In this document: piece by piece, positions 47,070 through 58,435 of the stretch
How the letters are laid out: each line of letters starts with the position of its first letter
How positions within the stretch are numbered: position 1 is the first letter of the stretch
Assembly: GCF_003589595.1 (NCBI RefSeq)
Contig: NW_020653945.1
Coordinates: 8,184,976 to 8,248,975 of the forward strand
Length of the DNA: 64,000 nucleotides
Direction: 5' to 3'
Source of the DNA: Hyposmocoma kahamanoa
Taxonomy: Eukaryota; Arthropoda; Insecta; Lepidoptera; Cosmopterigidae
Notes under the pieces: generated by a model
Databases searched by the model: none
Seen by the model: only the letters and a program-made list of their open reading frames with translations
What the model was told of the DNA's origin: nothing
Made by a program: the position numbers and the translations under genes

Positions 47070-49675
47070 AAAGCTCTCCACTCCCTTTCCAAGTCGCCAT
47101 CATCACTGAGGTCAGATATGGATTGTAGCCTATTCACATGGTTTCAGAGGTACCTGAAACTCCTAGAAGTGGTGGTTTCATATTCTTAACCGAAACCCAA
47201 AAACCGGGATCTGACTTTTATAAACAAGTCCCCGAGCAACAGCATACCTTTCACAGATGCCTAACAGTTTCCTAAGACTCCTAACAAATAGACTGCATGT
47301 TTGTAGTAGTCTCTTTTAAATTTGAAGAAAATATTGCACCTCTAAGGGTGGCAAACTAAGGGATGAATGAGTTGTGAGGTCGGTTTCTTTAGTACTCTGT
47401 ACGGAGATTATTATATCTTAGTTTCATAAGTGTTAATACCAGCATACAGTGAGACCGTCAACCACCCTATTTTATTAATATTGGCAGACCACACTTTAGA
47501 CACATTATTTTATTGAACTACTGTATTGCTAGTTGGTACTCCCAAGACGTATAATATATTTTAGTACAACTGGATAGTCTAAATTGGCTGAGGCCTGCAG
47601 GCGCCAGTTCTTAGAGAGCTAGACGAAAATTGTCAACCTACCAGGGACAGATGATTTTATTAAATTGCTTAACACACTACACGTACATATAATATGTGTA
47701 GACGCCAAATCTATATTGCTCTAAGGTTACTTAAAATTTAAATCAGCTCTGAACGCTAAACTTATTTACCAACAAAATATTCTGGTGTCAGTAATCTAAC
47801 ACTAGGGCAAAATTTGACTAAAAATTAGAGAACTAACAATGATCTGCCTCTCAGCAGGAAAATTGTAACAAAGGCTTCCTACCCAATGTATCCTCTCACT
47901 AAAGCTACATTTGGTTATAAAACAAGCAGTAGGTAGCGTCATTGTTTATTGTTATAAAACGGTCTATCTTGATAATGTTTTATCATAATGCCTTTTCCTT
48001 GAACAAACAGTGTTGTCATCACTATTAGCCTGGAAACACTTCAAAAACCCACTTCTATAATCAATTTTAGAGTGGGCGCTGTGCACAGGCATGCACACAT
48101 TATGTTCATTAAAAGTACTAAGTTAGGTCTTTGTTAAAAAAGACTAATTATTTCAGCGCAAGCGTAAAATAAAAGCCTGTTACGTAAGCGCTATGAAGTC
48201 AACAATTGATTTTCTTTGTCTAAATCGCGTATCTCATTGTTTTTAAAATTTTGTTCAGATAAACTTTAATTTATTTATTTAGATACAAACAAAGAAAAAA
48301 ATTATTAAATTTCATAAGTAATTGCCTATTTGGTTTTACTTAAAAATTGTTAATAAATTAAGATTTTTTTCCGAAGTATGTACTATATTGTAGTTATTTT
48401 ATAAAATGTTTTTACACTACAGAGCATTTATAATTTTTTCCGAAAACAAAAAAGCGAGAGCCAGGTGGTATTAAAATCTAAGAGTACGAAATCTTTACAA
48501 ATATTATTGTAAGTTCAGTAGTGTACCTACATAGAGACATTATAAAGCGTACTGTAGTTAAAACAATAAGATAATTAAAATATTCAAGGTAACAGGCACA
48601 CGCGCTCTACTGAATCCTTGTACAAAAATCGTTATGATTAAAAACTACGTTTTTCTCATCGACTCATTGTTATTTATTACTTTATGCAATTTGAACTATA
48701 CTCGCTAACAGCTAATTGATTCTCTGGTATATCTTTATATGTTACCGTTTGTTTTTGAGGAAAGCATTTAAGCTGGAAATGTAGAGTTAGATAATATTTT
48801 GTATCTGACCGTTACACTGCATGATTTCGAAGATTTTATTGTTAAGCACCGTGAAAACATTGTAAATTATTGTAAAACAAGAATTTATGCAAATATGTAT
48901 AAGAGGTTTTGCACTTCTTTCTATGGAAAGTAAAGTAGGTAGAGCAAACAAGTTACATTTTCCTAGTTAGTGTAGAAAAACTATTTGCAATTTCTTGTTG
49001 AAAGATAGGTAAAGTGTGACTCACGGGTTTAGTATTTGTTCCCGTTATCTTCGACACGAAGTCAAAATGTAATAGCTTAAAGGGCAATTACTCGAAACCC
49101 TTTGTTATGCTATTGCCAGTTTTTTATGCATTTCGCATATTTAAAATGGCAGTCTGCTACATGTGATTTATTTATTTGCACATTCAATTGTTTCGCTGTG
49201 ATGTTTGGTAACCCGCAGAATAGCACGTAATTATTTTACGAATCTAGTTTTATAATAGGTAAAATACACAAATCTATACTTTTATCTCTCAGTTGTAAAT
49301 TATTACACGTTCATTCGTTAAATCACAATACCCAGACATTTTTTTTTCTTTAAGTCCACAAACATTAAGTTGGAAAATGTAAGGCCGCCATTCGTATCTT
49401 GATTGTTAACATGCTTTTTGTGAAATAGAGATCATATTTTGGGGAAGAAAGAGTGTAAAATCTAATTTCATAAAGAATGTACTATTGATGTACCTACTGA
49501 CTACTGACGGTAGCACAATAAGTTACATATTAACGGATCTTGTTCCGTTTCACTGAAGGCGATATTCGAACAAAAGTGTATATAGCCTGATGCGCCGATG
49601 ACTTGTACTTACTTAATTGTATACTAGGCTAAGTTAATGTAAATAAACATATTTTATTGTTATGAATTTTTAAAT
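47070..49675. other. No gene seen
   Basis: Long AT-rich stretch without protein-like frames; no recognisable element. Confidence 0.4.
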
Positions 49676-49677
49676 TA

Positions 49678-49892
49678 GCGGTAGCATTACTACGTTCCAG
49701 TTTAGAAGAGTACGGGTGTTGGTGGATATTACAGGCACATGGGACTTGTCAAGGTATGTCTCAAGGTGACGGGTGCAGTGGCAGTGCCCCTCAGATCTTT
49801 GTGGTTTAAAGCTCTGAGTGGCACTGTTATGGACAGGCGTGTAGCTTACCATCACGACTTGTTCGTCCCGTCACTTGATATCATAAAAAAAA
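49678..49892 (+). mobile_element. Family R repeat, copy 8, 5'-truncated
   Basis: It begins within the element (gcggtagcattactacgttc) and runs to ttgatatcataaaaaaaat. The frame MGLVKVCLKVTGAVAVPLRS is open. Confidence 0.75.
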
Positions 49893-50539
49893 TGAAACAA
49901 TACAAAGTTTTGTTTTTCGGCAGTGTTGTAAACTTTGTAGTTTATTGTAGCTTCTATGCTTTTTCTTCCCGAAGTATCGAAGAGTTCATTGTCAATTTAT
50001 TTCAATTACAATGTATTTAATGTTTTCCTTATTGTCTTATTACTTACTTAAATTGTACATATATTAAGTATTATATTCGAATCATCGGACTGAAAACGTA
50101 TTATTTCTGAAAGAATTTTTAAGCACTAAAAATGTGATCCTGGTACATAATTTTAATTTTTATTTTGTATATACGCAGAATACGTGAAAAGTTAGAAATG
50201 TCTGGAATACTTCGTAGAAGGTTCGGGGTAAATGTCCGACGTAGCTGCCAGAATCCGAACAAAGGGACTGCATCCCTCTCCGTCTGGCTATTGACCCTAC
50301 AACAAATTTCATGCACTTAGCAAGATGCTTTCAATAATTTATTAGTACTACTTTTTGCAGTACTTTTTTTAGTAGTACTTTTTGCTTCGATCAAATGAAT
50401 TTACATTATACATATGTGTATGTATGTATGTGAAGTAATGGATCTTTACCTTGATGGTAAGAATATTTTTATATACACTTGTACTGATAAAGAAAAAATG
50501 CTTCGAACACTGGCAGCTTCATTTTCTTTTTTTCAATAC

Positions 50540-50775
50540 GATGCCTCCCACGTAAGTTGTAGTAAGTCAAAATATCATAGTTTGCTATTTAACTTAAAGA
50601 ATATATCTTTTTTTTATGTATATTATAGGTTCCATGTTTGAAAGTTAACAACACTAAATGATTTCTTTACTTTTAAATATGGAACCTATAATATACATAA
50701 AAAGGTTATTATTAAGTTAAAAAGCAAAAAAAATGGTGTTTCAACCTACAAAAACTTACGTGAGAGGTAATTTTA
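50540..50775. repeat. Foldback element with about 95-bp arms
   Basis: The inner 25 bp of each arm are exact complements (50611-50635 and 50679-50703, tatattataggttccat). Outward the match continues imperfectly through tttaacttaa and ctcccacgtaagtt / aacttacgtgagag. Confidence 0.6.
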
Positions 50776-50924
50776 CTTTTATCTACTTTAAAAAAATCGA
50801 CTTCCATTTTTTTATGAATTTAGCAACTGCAGAAAAGAACGAAAACCTATTTTAATTTTGCCTACTTGTATATCGATAAGTATAAATAGTTTAAAATCAA
50901 TGAATGATAATTTTTTTATTTTTT

Positions 50925-51500
50925 TTTATTTATTTATTTATTTCAGGCAACTAGGACCCATAGATACATACCTTACAGACTAACATACATATAATATAAC
51001 AATAATATAATAAAACAATAACAGAAATATTAAATAAATACCTTAAATATAATATAACATGATAATATACATATAACACTATTTACTTACACGTATGTAC
51101 TTCGACGTGTGACGCAACGTGGGTGTCCGGTAGCCGTCCTCGGAAACGCCGGTACATGACACCCTTCGGCCAAAAGTCTTCTCTCATGAAGGTCGACAGG
51201 TGTTGAGTTGGTACTCGCACCACAAATGAATTAAAATTCACATTGTGGCGCGACTCCAGCCGCTCTACCCTCAGGTTTGCGTTGGCCTTCACTCGCATGT
51301 ACTCCACAATATCCGCAGACTTGGTGGAGTAATGAAGACGTGACACGTATAACAACGTCGTCGGTACCGCTGGACGCAATAAATGATTCGGGCCAGTCAG
51401 GGCGGTGCCACTAAGGTTTCGGCTGGTGTTCTTCTTTTTCTTTTCCACCTTCCGAAAGCCGTCCTCGTCGCATAAGATAAGCAAGTACACTCGTGACTTT
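50925..51500 (-). mobile_element. Non-LTR fragment: ORF1-type peptide joined to a 3' UTR
   Basis: The minus strand frame 51490-51083 has LLYVSRLHYSTKSADIVEYM, NFNSFVVRVPTQHL and FWPKGVMYRRFRGRLPD, resembling ORF1 C termini of insect non-LTR elements. About 130 bp later comes gggtcctagttgcctg and an (AAAT)n tail, with no endonuclease or reverse transcriptase between. The copy is internally deleted or non-autonomous. Confidence 0.55.
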
Positions 51501-51601
51501 GGTTGTGAGGCTCACCAAACCAGTGATATTTAGGAAATCTTTTTTAGATAATAATATAATTTTGATTTGCAAAATGAAAAATAGAAATCTTTCGAATATG
51601 A

Positions 51602-51675
51602 AGGCCCCGGCGAGATTCGAACTCGCGATCTCCTGTTTACTAGACAGGCGCTTTAACCAACTAAGCCACGGCGCC
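51602..51675 (-). tRNA. tRNA-Thr (anticodon AGT)
   Basis: On the minus strand 74 nt fold as a tRNA: acceptor GGCGCCG / CGGGGCC with one mismatch, D arm GGCTTAGTTGGTTAAAGC, anticodon stem CCTGT / ACAGG with loop CTAGTAA (AGT), and T arm GCGAGTTCGAATCTCGC. A run of five T on the minus strand (51577-51581) 20 bp downstream could end polymerase III transcription. There is no intron. The acceptor mismatch leaves some chance of a pseudogene. Confidence 0.8.
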
Positions 51676-52226
51676 GTTGTTCGGCGTGTCGAAATTTAGA
51701 TACCCATATAACGCGAAAGATAATGAATATTGTGCATGATAATAATTGAGGAGCATCGGAACAAAAACTGATAAGTAATATTTTGACTTGTTTTAATTTT
51801 TAATGCCAAATAGTAATTTTTGTACATTTCTATGAATAATTTATCTAACTTAAACAGCAACCGCTCTAAATCTTCCTTCAAAATGTGCATATGCAAGGGC
51901 ATTTGAGACATATTTTGAAGGAGATCTCATATCTGAACACAATGCGACAAATCCATTCAATGAGAATTAGAAGAAATTACCATGGAATATTATCCGATTT
52001 ATCTGTTTTCGGTCAGAAGCTCCTCAATTATGATAGTGCAACGCAAGTAAAGATCGTAAAGGTTACCTGTTTATGGATTTATTATTTTGTATTCATTGCT
52101 ATACAACTATTGCTTTAGAACACTTTCATCAAAGTTACTAAGGAGCAGATAAACTAATTATTATCTACATATATCAATATCATTTCCTCATCATATTTAC
52201 AATACGATAAGTAGATACAGTAACGG

Positions 52227-52500
52227 GTATAGTTAGTGAAATATTATTTGCACCGATTCGTCTTATCGCTTCATCTTTAGACTACAACAGGACAAAAGAG
52301 TGAGACATCTGGGTAATGTACACACACACTCACGCACTCTCTGTATAGTGCAAACAACTAGTTTAAACACTTTTACGTAATGGCACTTAATTGTAACCTT
52401 GGTAATCTTTATGCAGAACTAACTTTGTTTTGAATTAATAGGAAAAGAGTCGACGACGGTCGGTATTTTACGAAGTACCTACCAAGTAGTTAAAAAAAAT
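52227..52500 (+). repeat. Dispersed repeat, copy 2 (see 22087-22345)
   Basis: It has the same block order as the first copy, with a short tgtacacacacactcacgca insertion. It lies directly upstream of the non-LTR fragment at 52537. Confidence 0.6.
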
Positions 52501-52536
52501 GTGAATAAATAAACAATTCAAAACTGATACTGTTGA

Positions 52537-53412
52537 ACAGATACTGTTAAATACCTTGGTGTTCTTCTCGACGATATGCTTAAATTTGATCGCCACTTAG
52601 CTTTCCTGTCCGGCCGAGTAAGAAAAACCGCAAACATATTAAGAATGCTCCGGGATGCCGCTTCGCCGGCAGTGTTAAAGATGACATATTACGCCCTCTG
52701 CCAGTCACTCCTTACATACTGTATCTCAAGCTGGGGTGGAGCAGCAAAAGCGCGCATACTACAAGTGGAGAGAGCTCAACGATCTGTTCTTAAAACTACG
52801 CTGAAAAAGCCCCGACGTTACCCGACCGCAGTTCTATACCGGGAGGCTGGTGTTCTTAGTGTTCGCAAGCTCTTCGCTCTTAAAATGACAGTGAATGCCC
52901 ACAGACAAGTTCTTCGATCGAGTAATTACAGTACTTTGATCACAAAACGTGTATTTCGTGTCCAACTCCCTGCCATACACAGTTCCTTCGCTAGGCGCTT
53001 TCACCCTTACCTATCCGCATTCCTGTATAACAACGTCCTCAGATCCTGTGACATAAAACTCTGCTCAGTATTCGAAGCAAAACGTATGGTACAGAACTGG
53101 TTGTTTAGTTTATCGTATGATTTTGTTGAAAACTTAATTAATTGTATGTCATAGCAGCATCTCATCTTATTTATTTTATTAATTTATAACTTTATTTAAA
53201 TGCTATAATAATTCTTAAATTGTACACCTACTTATCATAATCTTATATCTATTTCTGTTGTTTTTTAGAGGCTATAATCTTCTACGAAAATCGTATGTAT
53301 GGGACCCCACGATTCAGGCTTGCCTAGTGTGGGGACCATGGTAAATTTAAAATTTGTAAACATTTTCGGTCAAATAAATTTTATTTTATTTTATTTATTT
53401 ATTTTATTTTAC
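52537..53412 (+). mobile_element. 5'-truncated non-LTR element with open C-terminal frame and tail
   Basis: The frame begins inside the reverse transcriptase thumb (TVKYLGVLLDDMLKFDRHLA) and stays open to the stop at 53152-53154, with SLLTYCISSWGGAAKARILQ typical of jockey/CR1-like elements. A 3' UTR of about 220 bp ends with attttattttattttattta at 53380-53412. 5' truncation and an open frame suggest a fairly recent insertion. Confidence 0.8.
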
Positions 53413-56400
53413 ATACCATTAGGGAAAAGAAGTGTTAATGGTTTTATTACCCTATTGTAATAGAAAGGATAAGTTGTTCCAAGAGATAACATTCATTGGT
53501 GCCAATAATACTTCTTCAACTATATATACCTGATAATTTTAAGTAGCAAAAGTTTTATTCGTCATTTGTATCAACTCACACAAGCAAGTATAATACCAAC
53601 AAAAGTTAACTACAAATAAAGACCACGCGTCTCCTATATACTCGGTTCACACTGCGAGATCAGTTAATTGTACAATACTTAATTAATTTTGTAACTACTT
53701 TTAATTTAGTAAGAATTGTATGGCGAAATTATGTATGGTTCTAACTTTGGAGTGCATTTCTTTTGAACCATAATTCTAGAATGCGACTCCTGTAGATCAA
53801 AGTCATTCTACTACTTACTGGTATAAAGAATTCAAATGTTTGTAAACCGAAATATTACAGACACTGATTTTCCCAATACCAATAACATATGTGGTATAAT
53901 TACTAAGATAAAATATTCTAAACCCGTGGCGCCTATGGGGCGTCTGCTACACTACATAGGGGATGCAGTTATTTTGGATCCCGGCCAAACTGATTCATAG
54001 CAAGAAGTTTTCATTGTTTGTTTTTATCATGTTTTTATAATTGGGTAGTCTAGTCTAGTCGCAAACGTGCAATTATATTTTTGTCGTTTAAGACTGTGTT
54101 TGTTATGTCAACCTTTTCCTTTGCGCTCATTTGTGTGTCTCAATTATCATAATGTTCCGATTAGGAATAAAAATGTGTCAATGAATTGGATAAAGGTATA
54201 GATAGTATCTACATTACTAGTAAATAAATGCTTTGTGACCTAAAAATGCATATAATAATAATAAGGATAGTATACTATATTAATGACAATGATTATAATA
54301 AAGATATTTATTCACTCTCACAAAAGAAAGGTTCAAATAATTGAAATTAAACTAAACGAGCGAGAGACGAGTGTAGGTAATTAGACCTTTTGTTTAACGT
54401 CAGGAAATCCTCATGGATACCCTTTGCCCGGGGGAAACAAATGGTATGTCGGTCTCCTACCTACTGAAACCTGATGGCGTGGGGCGCCCTCGCATTCTTC
54501 CACGACGGCGGGCGGTGAGCGGTTCGACTAGGCGCCGATCCCCATCTCGCTGTGCGGGGAGAGATGTTGTGTTGACTTCCCGTCAGCCGACTTGAGAGGC
54601 GTGCGTTACACCTGTAACACAAAGGTTAGGAGCCTGAAGACCTCTTTAGGCTCCTAACCCTTGTGTTACACTCATTAGTGTATGTGCGTTAAATGGTGCT
54701 TTATTCAGGTTTTTATCTTATTTTTGAAATAAACAATATATAAAATAATAAATAGGCGATGGTCCAAGCTGGGCGGGGGCATTTTACAGCGAGTAGCCGG
54801 CGCCATGGCGGCCTTCGCCAGTCGCAGTTGATGGTCGATGATGTATTAGGCATATACTATTGGCGGGGACGAATTGGTATAATAAGAAAGAAATATAATC
54901 TATTTTGGGAAAAGCTGGCTTTCGACACTGAAGAATCCTAGTTCGACTATAGGCGTATTGTCACCCAGTATTGTGCACTATACAGTTATCTAATTGCATA
55001 CCTCAATACAACATACCTGAATGCTTAAATATTTTTAATAAGTATCACGGAATGAGGAACGTACTATACAATAGTGAGTTTTTCCTTAAGATATTTCCAG
55101 TTCCTACCACGGCGAAATAGAAGTCTTGTTAGAGAATTAAAATCTGAATTTTAATTGTATGTACCAGTTGAAAAAAACGCAAGTAATGTAGCCCACAAAA
55201 ACGACGAAAAATCGTTACGGTCAGACGGTGCCGTTAATCGATACCGATTGATCTTAACGTGTATATGAGAAAATTGTAGATACAGTTTTGTACGATTTTT
55301 TAAAACTGTATCGTCGAACGGAACAGTTTCAATATTTGGATAGACAAACCGGAACCGGATAACTGTGCGGCAATAGTCGTCATGACTGTCGACGGCGTCA
55401 GTCTTAACGTCGATTTTCTTAAGGCGAGAATTAAACCAACAACCTTTAAAGAGTCGTCTGTCTTCATCGCGGAACGCTACGGATGAAGATCGCTACGATA
55501 TACTGTGAATGGGCATGAATGTGTGCTAAACTCTACGTCTGTCTCTGCAGCTAATAAGCTCCAGCGAATTCATACCCAGACTCCGGATCCACCAGAGACG
55601 TAAAGGTGTATCATTGGCGGACGGCTTGGTCCGGACGCCCGCCGGAGAGCCCGTAATCTCCCCGGATATCTATATTTGTTTTTTCAAACAAATCAACAAA
55701 TAAAACAGTTTCGTAATAAGTTTTACAAAAAAGGTGGGTTTCGTATATAATAACCAGGGATCGGAATAGGTAGAGCTTTTCTACCTAAACTTCAAGGAAC
55801 ATAGGGAGAAAATGGAGACTGCCTCACGACAATATTTTTTAGGTCCTGGACCTGTTCGGGATTCGGGAATTCAGTTAAGTACATTAAAAATTGACGTAAT
55901 TGGGGACAAGCGGGTACATTATATTTATCTTGAAAAAACTTTACCTATTCCGATCTCTGATAATAACGCTCACGCTCATATATGAACCCGTCCTATATGA
56001 ATTTAATTTGCACTTATATATTCAATGTACAATCAGCGTTTGGCGGCTTGATACTTTGTACTTCGGATCGTTCTTATCGTAAGCGGCACAGAGTTAAATT
56101 TAAGTGTCAAGCTTGATGTGCTCTTGACCTTGTACTTAATATATTTATTATGCGGTTTTTTATTTTTAGTTTGGTGCATAGTTTTTTTAGGTTTACCATC
56201 ACCACGTAATAAAACACGGTATTTTCTTGCTCTAGGCCATGGGGAACACATGGCGAGTGACAGTAGTATTCATACAAACAAACAATCATTATCGAATTGT
56301 TTCATGTGTTTTAACATATTTCCCACAATACGAAGCAAAAAACAAGTGAAATTTGTGGAAATTTGGCAAAATACCAAATTTTAGCTTGGCCACCAGTAAT

Positions 56401-57830
56401 ATTCGACTGTCGCCCCCATGGCGTTCAACGTGTTAGGTTCAATTTATATTGCGGCGAAGCGGAATGGAAGCGAATTTTTGTAACGATATTGTACATAGCA
56501 TAATAAACTTTATGGTCAATTGTGTAACGTACAAACTAGATTCCAAAATCTTCCGCGGAATCGCGAGCATTCATGAGCATGCGAGATATAAATTGAGCCT
56601 TGTTTTTTGGCGATGGTATTCCTGCTTGTAGTGCTTTTCGAGATCTCTACGTGATTTGGTCACAAATTCCTAGCCTGAGCATAACTTGGTAATACCCGTT
56701 GGTTCAATTTTTTAACTGAAATATAAATGGTGAATTTTATAGCTACGAAGAAAACATAAAAAAAAAACAGAAAGTGCATTACACGGTTATATACCTTTTT
56801 TCTGAATAGAACCAAGTATACAATGCCAATTTCGAAGCTATTATCGAATTTTACGAATATAGACGATTCCAGAGGACAATTCTTTTGTAAAGCAAATAAT
56901 ATTCCCGTTCATCTATTTGCTTTTGCAAAACTGTTTGATCGCAATTCCACCGCAGAGTATAAGGGCTACGGATGTGACTTTTACAATGGAGGGTTTCGTT
57001 ACTGAATGTTTATTTTCCTAATAAGATAAATTAGCATTTGGGATCATAAATGTTCAAAATACAATGACATGCTACAAGGAATTAGGGGACCACTCGCTAT
57101 TTTCGTTAATACATTTAGTCATCTGGTCAATTTCTGTAAATTGCCAATGCCACCTAAATCTTTAACTCGTCAATTTGCCCACAAGGAATAACATCAGTGC
57201 TCTAATTTCGATTCGATCAACTTTTATATGAAGTACCTGAGCTAGACGCGCGGTGCTAAATGCTTGCAGTCGGTGTCGGCCGTCGGCTGCATGGAAGGAA
57301 AAAAGGCAATGTTCTGTGCTCGGCTGCCTGCAGTTCTTTTCCTATTCCAGCGTGGACAATGCTTTTTTGAACAGCGGACCGGTTAACTCGTTTTTTTTGC
57401 GACCAGAACCAGAACGAAATGGCGACGAAACTTTTTACCTGCCTAGTCACATTTCCAACTATGTTCACGCTGGAATAAACCACGCAAATATTTTTAAAAT
57501 TCAGAATGCAAAATTTCAATATATAACATTTTACATCCGACAAAATTCTACATTTCTAAATATCATTAAGAGTATTAAAACTTATCATTCCACTAGTTAC
57601 ACTCGAAATGTCGCGTCTGAAAGGGCATGGAAGACTGTGTGGCCAAAGGTTTTCTTATATCGATGAGTACCTATCGGTTATTAATAGCAGACACCCCTCA
57701 GATCTTTTGTGATCTTACAGCTCGGGAGTCGCAAAATAAAATTAGTAGAGAGTACCAAAGATATAGGAATGCGGATGCGGTTACTTTCAGATCCTGCATG
57801 GCATCTTAAATAAAATTCCAAAGTCGGTCA
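53413..57830. other. No gene supported; worn repeats
   Basis: Frames of 60-137 codons exist, but none has family character. GC-richer patches at 54400-54600 and 55600-55670 may be transposon remnants. A lone arm of the foldback from 511-615 is at 56103-56133. Confidence 0.4.
54613..54670. repeat. Hairpin, 23-bp arms, 12-bp loop
   Basis: Arms 54613-54635 and 54648-54670 (tgtaacacaaaggttaggag...) differ at one position. Confidence 0.6.
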
Positions 57831-57837
57831 TAATAAT

Positions 57838-57843
57838 TTTATT
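57838..57843 (-). promoter_or_regulatory. Candidate poly(A) signal of the PRRC2 gene
   Basis: The minus strand reads AATAAA about 590 bp after the stop codon. Another candidate is at 57940-57945; I cannot choose between them. Confidence 0.35.
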
Positions 57844-58435
57844 CGCATATAATAATTGATTATGATACATGGAGCGTAAAGTGCACCGTTCGGTTGTCGC
57901 CGAATGGTACTTGACCAAGACTGGCGCTCCAAAATTACATTTATTATTCATTTATATTGCATCGACATTAATTCTGCAAACCATTGCTACGTAAATATTC
58001 ACTAGTGAGAGGTCTCGAGGCAGCATCGGTCAGTTGGACGTGTGGTCCTCGCGACACATCGGTCGATGGTGGCGAGGCCGTCGACCATTTGCGTTGACAT
58101 ATACTTAAATATAACAGTCAAATAGACAGCCGGATGTCCGTCCGATCAATATATTTACATACAAGCATAGCACCTCTCGGTATTTAAGGGCCGCCAGGGC
58201 CGACTCGAGAGGCGGAGTTGACGAATCACACCGCGAAGGAGCGGTGTTGATTTGATCATTACGAATCTTAGATAAAATTATAATCACTTCCATAATTTAC
58301 GACTTAATTTAAAATACCGAATAAGTAATGTCGTTAACGTCCAGAGACGTCAATGAGGTCCGCACCCGACGGCGCGGAGCGTCAGCGTCCACCGGGGCGG
58401 ACGGGCAGTAACGAGACCAGGCCGCTTTAGGCGGC

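Noticed and set aside
57253..57666. + strand frame of 137 codons
   Set aside because: No recognisable motif, no splice context, and it spans an inverted repeat (attccagcgtg / cacgctggaat); treated as chance.
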